64,000 nt of DNA from Candidatus Gastranaerophilales bacterium (lineage in GTDB: Bacteria > Cyanobacteriota > Vampirovibrionia > Gastranaerophilales > Gastranaerophilaceae), in the NCBI GenBank assembly GCA_900770525.1, contig CAAHDT010000014.1:1-64000 (forward strand). Direction: 5' to 3'. Both the position numbers and the translations under genes were made by a program. Within the stretch, counting starts at the first letter, position 1; the number at the start of each line of letters is the position of its first letter. The notes under the pieces are model-generated. The model was not told the DNA's origin. It was given only the letters and a program-made list of their open reading frames with translations, and ran no database searches. This document shows positions 17,779 to 27,308 of this stretch, piece after piece.

Positions 17779-19806
17779 ATGGGAATGTCAGCATCACAAG
17801 CAAAATTATTATATCTTACAGCACAGTTGAATAATTTGTCTTTAAAAGGACAGTCTGTTTCTGATGCAAAAATCAGACTTTCTATGGACACACAAGAAAT
17901 TCAAGAAAAATATATCAACGCACTTAATTCAACTCGTTTGTTTGTAAATTCAAATATTTTTGCAAGTAGCGGAAGCACTACTACTAGCGAATATATTACA
18001 CTTGCAAACCTTAAAGCTCAAGGTTTAATGGTATCTGACGGTTCTAAAATATTAGGATATTCTTACCAAAAAGTTAAAACCGATGCGACTCAAAAAGTTC
18101 TTACCGGTTATGAAGATGACTTAACAAAACCTATTTATCCTAAAATCGAAGTTGATTCAGATGGTTTAGAAGCTCCTTCTGCAACAGCAAACGGTGATGC
18201 TGCTAAAATGCAAGCAATTGTTGATGCAACCGGACTTGGAGCAGATGATTTGGAAGTTAAATCATATACTACCGTTATAAATGGTCAACAAGTTGAATTA
18301 AACTCAATTTCAATAAACTCACAAGCCGGTTTTGAAGCAATTTACGAAAAATTACAAAATGAAGCGGTAAGCGGTAATACTACAAATTCTTTGCAACAAA
18401 ATTACATTTTAAACACAGACAGTATTGATATGTCAAAATATGTAAGCACAGGTATTCCTTATTTCCAAGGTGTTTTTGACGGAAACGGAGCTACAATTAA
18501 AGGCTTAAGTGGCGAACAAGGTTTGTTCAGAGATGTATACGGTACAATCAAAAACTTAACTATTGACGGAGCAAACATTACAGCAGAATCTGATGCTGTA
18601 GGCGCCGTAGCAGGATATCTTGGTGATGGCGGACTTATCGAAAACTGTAACGTTACGAACCTAAATCTAACAAGCAACCTTAAAAACCAAGAATATTCAG
18701 AAGGCTATACTTCTGAAAGAGCCGGTATCGGTGGTACTGTCGGTTTCAACAACGGTTCAATCAGAAACACATCTGTTCAAGGCACAATAAGCATTCCGAA
18801 TGCAGACGAAAGTTTCGGTTATATCGGTGGCTTTGTTGGTGCAAACGTTAACCCTACATACGGAGCAGAAGATAACATTATCGAAAATTGTTATTCAGAT
18901 GTAAATATTTCATTGGGTTCCGGCAAAAATTATTCAAACTCAATCAACGGCTTTATCGGTGATGATACTTATGAAGCTATCGTTAAAAACTGTATGTCAC
19001 TTGGTAGTATCACTACAGCAAACGGTTCAGCAATCAACGGTTCTGACCTTGCTAACTGGGGACCATTAATCGAATCAAATGTAACAAACTTGGTAGCTCT
19101 TGATACAAGAAACAACAATGACGTATTGTATTGGGCAAATTCTACAGATCCAAGTTTCGCGAACGGTTCTAGAACTCAACCTGATTCTTTAACTGATGCA
19201 AAAGTAACAACACCTGACGGTAACGATATTTATGTATGGTTAAACCCTGGTACAAACGGATATTCAGACCAAAATCAAGCAAGTGCTTCAAATAACAACT
19301 TACCAGTTTTAAATTTATCAGAATTACAAGCAGCAGGATTAACCGGTGGTAAAAAATGGGTTGAAGACAAAACTCAAGACCCAATCGGATATCAACAAAA
19401 ACCTCGCTACGAAGAAATTCCTGTATACGAAACACAACTTGTTGAAGATCCTAATTTCTCAATATCTTCTCAAGCGCTAGAACAAGGTTTAAGAAGTGGA
19501 GCTTACACACTTGTAAAAGAATCATCTGATTCTTCAACTCAAACAATTTCACTAAACGGATTATTCTATGAAGTAGTAAGTTTGAGCTCTTGCACATCTA
19601 TCGTAGACCAACAAGAAGATGGCGCCGCAGAAAAAGCTGAAGCTGAATATAACAAAGCAATGGAAGAAATTCAAGCAAAAGACAAACGTTATGAACTAGA
19701 CCAAAAGAAAATTGATACAGAATACAACGCTTGCTTGCAAGAAGAAGAAAGTATCAAAACAGTATTGAACAAGAACATCGAAAGATCATTCAAAACATTC
19801 GGGTAA
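17779..19806 (+). CDS. Surface-type protein with GLUG repeats and C-terminal IDTE module
   Basis: 675 aa. The N-terminus opens MGMSASQAKLLYLTAQL with a helical run to about residue 60, and no signal peptide is visible. A beta-helix-like middle (about 215-430) has GLUG-type repeats (AGYLGDGGLIENC, GGTVGFNNGSIRNT, GGFVGANV). The last 65 residues form a charged helix (IQAKDKRYELDQKKIDTEY) ending NIERSFKTF, and this module recurs in the protein at 62934. Both ends look like fixed modules around a variable centre. It is probably exported by an unrecognised route. The next gene starts five bases later. Confidence 0.6.
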   Translation: MGMSASQAKLLYLTAQLNNLSLKGQSVSDAKIRLSMDTQEIQEKYINALNSTRLFVNSNIFASSGSTTTSEYITLANLKAQGLMVSDGSKILGYSYQKVKTDATQKVLTGYEDDLTKPIYPKIEVDSDGLEAPSATANGDAAKMQAIVDATGLGADDLEVKSYTTVINGQQVELNSISINSQAGFEAIYEKLQNEAVSGNTTNSLQQNYILNTDSIDMSKYVSTGIPYFQGVFDGNGATIKGLSGEQGLFRDVYGTIKNLTIDGANITAESDAVGAVAGYLGDGGLIENCNVTNLNLTSNLKNQEYSEGYTSERAGIGGTVGFNNGSIRNTSVQGTISIPNADESFGYIGGFVGANVNPTYGAEDNIIENCYSDVNISLGSGKNYSNSINGFIGDDTYEAIVKNCMSLGSITTANGSAINGSDLANWGPLIESNVTNLVALDTRNNNDVLYWANSTDPSFANGSRTQPDSLTDAKVTTPDGNDIYVWLNPGTNGYSDQNQASASNNNLPVLNLSELQAAGLTGGKKWVEDKTQDPIGYQQKPRYEEIPVYETQLVEDPNFSISSQALEQGLRSGAYTLVKESSDSSTQTISLNGLFYEVVSLSSCTSIVDQQEDGAAEKAEAEYNKAMEEIQAKDKRYELDQKKIDTEYNACLQEEESIKTVLNKNIERSFKTFG

Positions 19807-19811
19807 TCAAA

Positions 19812-21095
19812 ATGACAGACATAACTAATTTAAAAACTAAATTATATTATGAAACGGCAACTATCAACAATATTAACACCGAAACTGCTAATATTGCTGA
19901 AGTTGGCCCTTCATTCTTGTCTGTTACAAACAGATATGATTTTTCTAAATTGAAAGGTGTTGTTTATGCGGAACCTCAGTCTAGGACCGCTATTTCAGAC
20001 GAAATTGAAAAAACTCAAAATGAAGAAGATCGAATTGCCGAAATAATAAAAGAAAACACTGCAAACAGCACTGATTTAATTGCTTCTAGTAACATTTATA
20101 ATTCCACAAAAACTTTTACTGCAAAAAATATCGGATTTGAAAGCTATGCGGAAGAAAAAGTTTTAAATTCTACAACTCAAAACAAAAACTTAAACAAAAC
20201 AACAGATACAAGCAAATTATATGCGAACTTACAATACAGCAGTAAATACAATAAAACAACTCAAGAAAAAATACTAAAAGGTGGAATTTCTACTTTAGTA
20301 AATTGGCTTGACGATTACATTAACAACTATGATGCAAGGGTTGCAGAAGGAAAAGCAAGAGGCGATTCCGAAGTAAAATTATCTTTCTTGTTAAGAATAA
20401 GAAAAGCAATTGAAAATTGTGATTTTCCTGTAGGTTTTGGAAATGACAAATATTTTGAAGACAATTCAGACGAAACAGGTGTTGTATTAGGTGCATTTTC
20501 AAACCAATATTATGATAATTATTACCTAAATCCCGAGGATAATACTAATGATGCAATGGGAGCAACTCCATATTTAAACAAATCTTTAATTTTGAATGCC
20601 GGAGTTTATTGTATTGATAGAAAATACACATCTCAAGATGCAGTCTTAAAAGCTATTAACAATGGTGAAAGTGTTTCATTAATTGATGTTTATATGTCAT
20701 CAGACGAATTTTATTATAACTACGCATCAACTTATCTTGCATCTGTATTGGCTCACGAATTAATCCACTCAACCCATATTACAAATGAAGCAGTAACTTA
20801 TAACACTTGCGAAACAATCGAAGATGATTTCAGAAATCAAGTAGTTTCAACAAATTGGACAGATGCACTTAAAGCTATAGCAACAGCTAACGGAATAGAC
20901 TTAAGCAGTCTGACTTATGGTGATGCATATTTGCCAACAAGTAGCGGAGGATTAGGCTTCCATGACCTTGGAGATATCAATAGTGTCGCATCACATGGAC
21001 ATGACGAAAATATGGCATATGACGACTACAAGCTTGCCGCAACAGGCAATACCCTAGAAGATGATAAAAAAGAATTACTTAACTTCTACGTTTAA
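19812..21095 (+). CDS. Putative zinc metallopeptidase (HELIH)
   Basis: 427 aa from the ATG at 19812; an in-frame upstream start would overlap the previous gene by 76 bases. The zinc-peptidase signature HELIHSTH lies at 315-322 in a helix that follows a hydrophobic stretch (ASTYLASVLA). E326 in NEAV or a glutamate in TCETIEDDF could be the third ligand. The N-terminal third is N/T-rich and without a domain I know. It is five bases from the GLUG surface gene, so the two probably act together, perhaps with this enzyme processing surface proteins. Catalysis is inferred from the motif alone. Confidence 0.55.
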   Translation: MTDITNLKTKLYYETATINNINTETANIAEVGPSFLSVTNRYDFSKLKGVVYAEPQSRTAISDEIEKTQNEEDRIAEIIKENTANSTDLIASSNIYNSTKTFTAKNIGFESYAEEKVLNSTTQNKNLNKTTDTSKLYANLQYSSKYNKTTQEKILKGGISTLVNWLDDYINNYDARVAEGKARGDSEVKLSFLLRIRKAIENCDFPVGFGNDKYFEDNSDETGVVLGAFSNQYYDNYYLNPEDNTNDAMGATPYLNKSLILNAGVYCIDRKYTSQDAVLKAINNGESVSLIDVYMSSDEFYYNYASTYLASVLAHELIHSTHITNEAVTYNTCETIEDDFRNQVVSTNWTDALKAIATANGIDLSSLTYGDAYLPTSSGGLGFHDLGDINSVASHGHDENMAYDDYKLAATGNTLEDDKKELLNFYV

Positions 21096-21787
21096 TTTGC
21101 ACTAACCAAATCTTTTGAGATAATGCTTTCAAAGTCATGAAAATCGGTAATTATTTGACTTACGGCAGGAATTTTCTTATAAAATTCAATAGGTTCCATT
21201 GAAGCGATTGCAACAATTTTTCCTATACCGGCAGCCCTTGCTGATTCAATACCGGATTCTGCATCTTCTACCACAACACAATCATTTGTGGTTAAACCTA
21301 AGTTAGTTGCGGCAATCTGATAAATATCAGGAGCAGGTTTCCCTTTAATTTTGCCATCAGAATAAACAATCTTATCTAAATCAAACCATCTTTCCAGTTT
21401 AAAATGTTCAATATAAAAATCAACATTATCTTTTTCGGACATTGTAGCAATAGTTCTTGGAATATTGTTGTTTTTTAAGTAATTTAAAAATTCTTCTGCA
21501 AAAGGTGCCAATTTACAATTTTCACCATCTTTTTTACACATGTCACGATATAGAGCTTCTTTTTCATCTGCAAGTTCTTTTACCATTTCCGGGGTTGGTT
21601 CTTTTGAAATAGCGTATTGTATAATATCTTTATTGGTTCTACCGAACATATATTTACGCATTTCTTCATCCGTAAACATCGTACCTCTTATGCGTTTTGA
21701 AAATATTCGCCAAGCTTCTTGATGCATTTCGGAATCCCAAAATAAAGTACCGTTAAAATCAAAAATAATGCCTCTATATTTATCCAT
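21092..21787 (-). CDS. HAD-family phosphatase, beta-phosphoglucomutase-like
   Basis: 231 aa from the ATG at 21787, with AGGGG upstream; longer readings run back into the preceding gene. HAD motif I is DFNGTLFWDSE (nucleophile D, acid-base residue replaced by N in the usual DxDGT), motif II lies in TIATMSEK, motif III is K in KGKPAPDIYQIA, and motif IV is VVEDAESGIESARAAG. Substituting N for the second aspartate is unusual and may change phosphatase activity. It is paired with a TPR gene on the same strand and converges with the metallopeptidase gene. Confidence 0.82.
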   Translation of the reverse strand: MDKYRGIIFDFNGTLFWDSEMHQEAWRIFSKRIRGTMFTDEEMRKYMFGRTNKDIIQYAISKEPTPEMVKELADEKEALYRDMCKKDGENCKLAPFAEEFLNYLKNNNIPRTIATMSEKDNVDFYIEHFKLERWFDLDKIVYSDGKIKGKPAPDIYQIAATNLGLTTNDCVVVEDAESGIESARAAGIGKIVAIASMEPIEFYKKIPAVSQIITDFHDFESIISKDLVSAN

Positions 21788-21794
21788 TTTTATG

Positions 21795-22373
21795 TTATTT
21801 CCCCTCATTGATAAGTTTGTTGTAAAATCCGAGATACTGTTCTGCATCTTTGGTTTTGTTTAACTTTTTGTACACGTAAGCCAGATTATAATGGAAATCA
21901 GGTTCGGTAGACTTAAAATATATTGCATCAAGTAGTGCATTTTTAGCTTTTCTATACTCACCTAGCTTTATGTAAGCACAAGCCATATTGTAATACGCAT
22001 ACGCAAAATCATTTTTAACTTTTAATGCTGCCTTATATTTTTCAATAGCTAAATTTGGTCGCCCATTAGCAAGATGAAGATTGCCTAAATTATATGCAGC
22101 TTTGTAATTTTTAGCATCCGCATTCAGCGCATGTTCATACATAAATTCTGCATCCCCGACTTTATCCATATCTTGCATAATATTACCAAGAATTAACCAC
22201 TGTTGAGAAGTTCTTTCTTCTTGAGGAATACTTAAAATTGTATTAAAAACTTCATCAACTTTGTTCGCTGCATACAAAGAATTGATTTTTACATCTATAT
22301 CGGTGTCTGCCGCAAAAGCTGTTCCGCTTATTCCAAGCATAAGTATAAAAACTATTAAAATAACTTTTTTCAT
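21795..22373 (-). CDS. Exported TPR-repeat protein
   Basis: 192 aa. A signal peptide (1-21, cut after AFA) precedes four to five tetratricopeptide repeats (about 55-185), for example NYKAAYNLGNLHLANGRPN and FAYAYYNMACAYIKLGEYR. It should be a periplasmic scaffold for protein contacts. A perfect -10 box lies six bases from the ATG with no ribosome site between. The HAD gene follows after seven bases. Confidence 0.85.
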   Translation of the reverse strand: MKKVILIVFILMLGISGTAFAADTDIDVKINSLYAANKVDEVFNTILSIPQEERTSQQWLILGNIMQDMDKVGDAEFMYEHALNADAKNYKAAYNLGNLHLANGRPNLAIEKYKAALKVKNDFAYAYYNMACAYIKLGEYRKAKNALLDAIYFKSTEPDFHYNLAYVYKKLNKTKDAEQYLGFYNKLINEGK

Positions 22374-22379
22374 ACCAAA

Positions 22380-22385
22380 ATTATA
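22380..22385 (-). promoter_or_regulatory. -10 box of the TPR gene
   Basis: On the minus strand, TATAAT is followed by TTTGGT and then the ATG at 22373. The spacing implies a leaderless mRNA. Confidence 0.45.
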
Positions 22386-22498
22386 AAATAAATATTCTCA
22401 AATATCCAATTGTGTTACAAAGCTTTTAATATCGTTTAATTTGAACTTTCTTCATGATAATATTGAGTTAGTTGGAACAATAAATAAGGAAAAACTAA

Positions 22499-23827
22499 AT
22501 GCCAAAAGTATATATAGAAACAATGGGTTGCCAAATGAACAAATCAGACACAGAAAGAATGTTTGGGATGCTTGCTCATCTTGGTTATGATGAAACAAAA
22601 GAACCGAAAGAAGCAGATTTGTTGATGGTCAATACTTGTTCTATAAGACAATTAAGTGAGGACAAGGCATTTAGTATGATTGGTACTTGGGGCAAGTGGA
22701 AAAAAGAAAACAGACCTAATATAAAAATAGGTTTTTGCGGTTGTGTTGCTCAGCAAAAAGCAGAAGAAATTTTTAAGCGTGCTAATTATGTTGACTTTGT
22801 ACTTGGAACACATAAGATTTATGCGCTTCCTGATATTATCCGGAAAATTAATAATGGAGAAAGAGTCTGCGAATGTTCTGAAACAAACACAACAGAAGAT
22901 GCCAAAGCCAAAGATTTTGAAATAAACCGTGTAAAATCTGTTAACGCATGGATTCCAATAACTGAAGGCTGTAATAATTTCTGCACATATTGTATCGTTC
23001 CTTATACAAGAGGCAGAGAACGCTCCAGAACTCCTGAAATAATTATTAAAGAGGCTAAAGATGCCTTATCCAACGGATTTAAAGAAATCACCCTTTTGGG
23101 GCAAAATGTCGATAGTTACGGCAAAGACTTCAAAGACAAGAACTACAGGCTTGCAGACTTACTAAAAGAACTTAATGCACTTGAAGGCAAGTTTAGAATT
23201 CGCTTTGTGACATCATATCCTACAGATATTACAAATGAATTAATCGAAACGGCAAAAGAATTGGATAAAGTTTGCGAATATTTCCATATTCCTATGCAAT
23301 CCGGTAATTCTGAAGTTCTAAAGAAAATGAATAGACGTTATGATAGAGAAACATATGGAGCAATTGTCAAAAAAATAAGAACAATGGTTCCTGATGTGAC
23401 TATTACAAGTGATTTCATTGCAGGTTTCCCTGGGGAAACAGAAGAACAATTCCAAGATACATTGACTGCGATGGATGAGTTTGAATTAGATTATTCTAAT
23501 ACGGCTGCGTATTCGCCTCGTGAAAAAACAGTTGCCGCAAAATGGGTAGACAAATTCATTCCGGAAGATGTAAAAACAGAACGATTGGCAAGACTTAACG
23601 AACAAGTGCGTAAAAATTGCCTAGCCTCAAACAAAAAATATGTAGGCAGAACACTTGAAGTCCTAATTGAAAACTTTGAAAACCATAAAGGCAAAAATAT
23701 TATTACCGGCAGAACTCGCAACAACAAATTAGTACACATCCCTTGTGATGTGGATAGAACAGGAGAGTTCTTAAATGTAAACATAACAGGTTGCAAAACT
23801 TGGTACCTTAATGGGGAATTAGTTTAA
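22499..23827 (+). CDS. miaB: tRNA-2-methylthio-N6-dimethylallyladenosine synthase MiaB
   Basis: 442 aa, full length. The N-terminal UPF0004 domain carries three cluster ligands (in MGCQMNKSD, VNTCSIR and GFCGC). The radical-SAM motif is CNNFCTYC near residue 160, and a TRAM domain fills the last 65 residues (VLIENF to ITGCKTWYLNG). It adds the 2-methylthio group to i6A37 using two [4Fe-4S] clusters. AAGGA precedes the ATG. It differs from the MtaB encoded at 37628, so this organism has both branches. Confidence 0.96.
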   Translation: MPKVYIETMGCQMNKSDTERMFGMLAHLGYDETKEPKEADLLMVNTCSIRQLSEDKAFSMIGTWGKWKKENRPNIKIGFCGCVAQQKAEEIFKRANYVDFVLGTHKIYALPDIIRKINNGERVCECSETNTTEDAKAKDFEINRVKSVNAWIPITEGCNNFCTYCIVPYTRGRERSRTPEIIIKEAKDALSNGFKEITLLGQNVDSYGKDFKDKNYRLADLLKELNALEGKFRIRFVTSYPTDITNELIETAKELDKVCEYFHIPMQSGNSEVLKKMNRRYDRETYGAIVKKIRTMVPDVTITSDFIAGFPGETEEQFQDTLTAMDEFELDYSNTAAYSPREKTVAAKWVDKFIPEDVKTERLARLNEQVRKNCLASNKKYVGRTLEVLIENFENHKGKNIITGRTRNNKLVHIPCDVDRTGEFLNVNITGCKTWYLNGELV

Positions 23828-23872
23828 TCACCTATTTTTAATTTCCGCGAAATTGTTGGGGCGAGTTATAAC

Positions 23873-25855
23873 TTAGACCATTTCTCTAAGTTTTTTCAAC
23901 TTATCTCTAATTTCTGCTGCGCGCTCAAAATCAAGAATTTTGGCTGCTTTGTGCATATCTTTTTCAAGTTTATCGATAAGTTTAGGTAAATCTTTTTTCT
24001 CAACTCCTAGATCAACCATTTCTTCTGCCACAATATCTTCTAAATCACGATAACTTGCAACAAGTGAAAGTAAGTTGTTTTCAATAGGCTTTTTAATAGT
24101 TTGTGGAATAATACCGTATTTTTTGTTATGAGCCAATTGGATTTCTCGGCGCCGTTCTGTTTCATCAATAGCTTTTTGCATTGAGTCGGTAATTTTATCT
24201 GCATACATAATAACTTCACCGCAAGCATTACGAGCGGCACGCCCGATTGTTTGGATAAGACTTGTTTCAGAGCGTAAAAAACCTTCCTTATCAGCATCCA
24301 TAATCGCAACTAATGAAACTTCCGGAATATCAAGTCCTTCTCTGAGCAAGTTTACACCGACAAGTACGTCAAATTCGCCGAGTCTTAAATCTCTCAATAT
24401 TTCAACACGTTCAATAGACTGAATTCCACTGTGCAAATATCGAACTTTTATACCTTCTTGTATGAAAAAGTCAGTTAAATCTTCTGCCATACGCTTGGTT
24501 AATGTTGTGATTAGAACTCTTTCATTTTTATCGGTTCGCTTTTGAATTTCTTTTTTCAAGTCATTAATTTGGCTTTCGATAGGACGAACAGAAATTTTCG
24601 GATCAACCAAACCGGTCGGTCTGATAATTTGTTCAACTAACTGAGTTGACGTAGATTTTTCGAAATCTCCCGGAGTTGCAGAAATATAGATTTTTTGATG
24701 AACTTTTTTGAAAAATTCACCTTCCTTTAAAGGGCGGTTGTCTTTTGCACAAGGCAGCCTAAAACCATAGTTAATCAAGGTATCTTTTCTTGCAGAATCT
24801 CCATGGTACATTCCCTTTAATTGCGGTAATGTCACGTGTGACTCATCTACCACTGTCAAAAAGTCGCCTCTAAAATAATCTAATAGAGTTGCCGGAGCTG
24901 AACCTTTAGGACGGCGCTCAATTATTCGAGAATAATTTTCGATTCCGGAACAATATCCCATTTCTTTAATCATCTCGATATCATATTTTACACGTTGCTC
25001 CAGTCGTTGAGCTTCGACAAGTTTGTTTTCATTGTTTAATTCGACTAAGCGGTGTTGTAATTCCTCTCTTATTAATTTTATAGTTTCGTCTACATTTTCA
25101 TTTGAAGAAATATAGTGTACAGCAGGATAAATAACGACTTTTTCAGGTGTTTCCAGAATTTCTCCTGTTACGTTATCTATTCGCAATATTTTCTCAATTT
25201 CATCTCCGAAAAAGCAAATTCTTGTAATAACTTTTTCATAGGCAGGCATGATTTCAACAATATCACCTCTTGCTCTAAAGGTTGATCGCTCTAAAACAAG
25301 GTCATTACGAGTATACTGGACACTTATCAAATGTCTTAACAAGTCATCTCGTTCGACTTCATCTCCAACTTTTAGCTCTACAGAACCCTTAAAATAATTT
25401 TCAGGCAAACCCAAACCATAAATACAGCTCACAGAAGCCACAATAATAACGTCATTCCGCTCATACAAACTACGCGTTGTATTGTGTCTTAACCGGTCTA
25501 TTTCTTCGTTAATAGAGGCAGATTTTTCAATATAAGTATCTGTTCTTGGAATATATGCTTCAGGTTGATAATAATCATAATAACTTATAAAATATTCAAC
25601 GGCATTTTCTGGAAACAATTCTTTAAACTCATTATATAACTGTGCTGCAAGAGTTTTGTTATGAGCAATTATAAGAGTCGGTTTTTGAATTTGCTCAATT
25701 ACGTTTGCGATAGTATAGGTTTTTCCGGAACCCGTTATTCCAAGTAGTGTCTGGGCATCATCTCCGTTTAAAATTCCTTCTGTTAACTGTTTTATAGCCT
25801 TTGGTTGATCTCCTGCCGGAGAGTATTTTGAACATAATTTGAAACGTTTTTCCAT
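23873..25855 (-). CDS. uvrB: Excinuclease ABC subunit B (UvrB)
   Basis: 660 aa, normal length. Walker A is GITGSGKT (about 39-46). The beta-hairpin region YYDYYQPEAYIPRTDTYIEK, DESHVTLPQ, QTIGRAARN and the C-terminal UVR motif (KDMHKAAKILDFERAAEIRDKL) are all present. It verifies DNA damage delivered by UvrA and recruits UvrC in nucleotide excision repair. It converges with miaB and has no operon partner; the membrane gene upstream ends in a terminator. Confidence 0.97.
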   Translation of the reverse strand: MEKRFKLCSKYSPAGDQPKAIKQLTEGILNGDDAQTLLGITGSGKTYTIANVIEQIQKPTLIIAHNKTLAAQLYNEFKELFPENAVEYFISYYDYYQPEAYIPRTDTYIEKSASINEEIDRLRHNTTRSLYERNDVIIVASVSCIYGLGLPENYFKGSVELKVGDEVERDDLLRHLISVQYTRNDLVLERSTFRARGDIVEIMPAYEKVITRICFFGDEIEKILRIDNVTGEILETPEKVVIYPAVHYISSNENVDETIKLIREELQHRLVELNNENKLVEAQRLEQRVKYDIEMIKEMGYCSGIENYSRIIERRPKGSAPATLLDYFRGDFLTVVDESHVTLPQLKGMYHGDSARKDTLINYGFRLPCAKDNRPLKEGEFFKKVHQKIYISATPGDFEKSTSTQLVEQIIRPTGLVDPKISVRPIESQINDLKKEIQKRTDKNERVLITTLTKRMAEDLTDFFIQEGIKVRYLHSGIQSIERVEILRDLRLGEFDVLVGVNLLREGLDIPEVSLVAIMDADKEGFLRSETSLIQTIGRAARNACGEVIMYADKITDSMQKAIDETERRREIQLAHNKKYGIIPQTIKKPIENNLLSLVASYRDLEDIVAEEMVDLGVEKKDLPKLIDKLEKDMHKAAKILDFERAAEIRDKLKKLREMV

Positions 25856-25892
25856 ATCAAAATTTTATCGCAAATTAAACAAAAAAACAAAA

Positions 25893-25921
25893 TTAAAAAA
25901 GGCGGAATTTTATTTCCGCCT
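25893..25921 (-). terminator. Terminator at the end of the Clp-accessory/tilS/hpt operon
   Basis: AGGCGGAA/TTCCGCCT (25900-25921) is an 8-bp stem; on the minus strand six T follow. Confidence 0.8.
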
Positions 25922-25931
25922 GATATTTATC

Positions 25932-26666
25932 TTATAACTTATTTATTGCTGATTTTTCTTTGGCTTCGGCTTCTTTTTTCTCCATAAAAACAAATTGTTC
26001 ATCACTAATTTGAGCCAAGTAATTCGCCGCAAGAACCAAATATAATACAATTACTGATGTTATCAGATAATCCCAAATAACATTTTGGAACCCGACAAAA
26101 AGTGAAAATACGTAAGCCAAAAATCCAATGATAACCAATGAAACCAAAGCTAATTTTACTATCAAAAAAGAAAAGGTTAAAAATACTTCACCAAAACCTA
26201 TAAAATATTTTTTCATATTATAGGCATCAAACGGATTTAATCTTCTGATATAAATAACATAAGATGCTAAAGTAAAAGTAATCGCTAAGAATAAACATAT
26301 TATCTGAGCTGTTTGCTGCCAAACAGGATCAGGAATTTTGACAAAACTGTTAAATAACACCATAACAAAATAGCTGACAGCAATGTATGGTGCCATAACT
26401 AAAGATGTAATTAAACCTATATATCCGAATTTCAAAATATTCACACCAGGAAGAATTGTTCCGCTTCGTTTAATTACATTGTTAGCACTCTCTGTCAAAA
26501 AACCTAGAAATAAGATTGAAGCAATTATCCAAATGGTAATACTTAATGCAGGATTAGACTTATTCATACTATAAGCTGCACAAAAAGGTACTGCCCATAC
26601 TAAAACTTTTATACCTGCAAATGCCTCTTTTACAGTATTGTCAACCGCTTCAATAATAGATGCCAT
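25932..26666 (-). CDS. Multi-pass membrane protein, unknown
   Basis: 244 aa from the ATG at 26666, which has GGAGG seven bases upstream; a TTG four codons earlier overlaps that site. About six membrane helices span residues 15-220 (for example SITIWIIASILFLGFL and LVSLVIIGFLAYVFSLFVG), with a short charged tail (MEKKEAEAKEK). I recognise no transport signature. It is the last gene of the minus-strand operon, 93 bases after hpt and just before the terminator. Confidence 0.7.
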   Translation of the reverse strand: MASIIEAVDNTVKEAFAGIKVLVWAVPFCAAYSMNKSNPALSITIWIIASILFLGFLTESANNVIKRSGTILPGVNILKFGYIGLITSLVMAPYIAVSYFVMVLFNSFVKIPDPVWQQTAQIICLFLAITFTLASYVIYIRRLNPFDAYNMKKYFIGFGEVFLTFSFLIVKLALVSLVIIGFLAYVFSLFVGFQNVIWDYLITSVIVLYLVLAANYLAQISDEQFVFMEKKEAEAKEKSAINKL

Positions 26667-26759
26667 CCAAACCTCCAAAATTATTTCTATAACATAATCA
26701 TGATATCATATTTTTAATAAAAAGCAACATATTACTTATATAACTGCATTTTTACTGTA

Positions 26760-27308
26760 TTACAAATCAACCAAATGTTTGTCAGCATAACCGATATATC
26801 TTAAATTTCTATAATATCCGTCACAATCAAGCCCATAACCTATTAAAAATTTATCATCAATATGGAATCCCATATAATCAGGCTCTATGTCTGTTTGTCT
26901 GAATATTTTCTTATCCAAAAGAGAAGCAAATTTCGTTGACTTGGTCTTAAAATTGCAAGCAATAAAATCTAATAAAAATTTTGCGGTAAGCCCTGTATCT
27001 ACAATATCTTCTATAATAAGAACATTTTTACCGTTTAAGTCCGGTAATTTTATATCTACAGCATTAACTTTGCCACTTGTTGTCGTAGAGGCACCATAAC
27101 TTGAAAGTCTTATAAATTCCATTCTTAATGGCATTTCCAAATGTTTTACCAAATCAACGGCAAACATAACAGCGCCCTTAAGAACACAAATTGCATAAAC
27201 TTCTTCACCGTTATAAAATTTATTCATTTCTTCTGCAAGTTCTTTTATTCTGTTTTGAATAACTTCTTCACTAAACAGAACTTTTATATCAGACAATTTA
27301 ACTTTCAC
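26760..27308 (-). CDS. hpt: Hypoxanthine phosphoribosyltransferase
   Basis: 182 aa. The PRPP-binding motif is VLIIEDIVDTG, with the KGA loop (VLKGAVMFA) and LSSYGASTTTSG as the flexible loop. It makes IMP/GMP from hypoxanthine/guanine and PRPP. The start is GTG with GGGAGG eight bases upstream, inside the end of tilS (11-base overlap). The tilS-hpt order is common in bacteria, which supports both calls. Confidence 0.95.
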   Translation of the reverse strand: MKVKLSDIKVLFSEEVIQNRIKELAEEMNKFYNGEEVYAICVLKGAVMFAVDLVKHLEMPLRMEFIRLSSYGASTTTSGKVNAVDIKLPDLNGKNVLIIEDIVDTGLTAKFLLDFIACNFKTKSTKFASLLDKKIFRQTDIEPDYMGFHIDDKFLIGYGLDCDGYYRNLRYIGYADKHLVDL

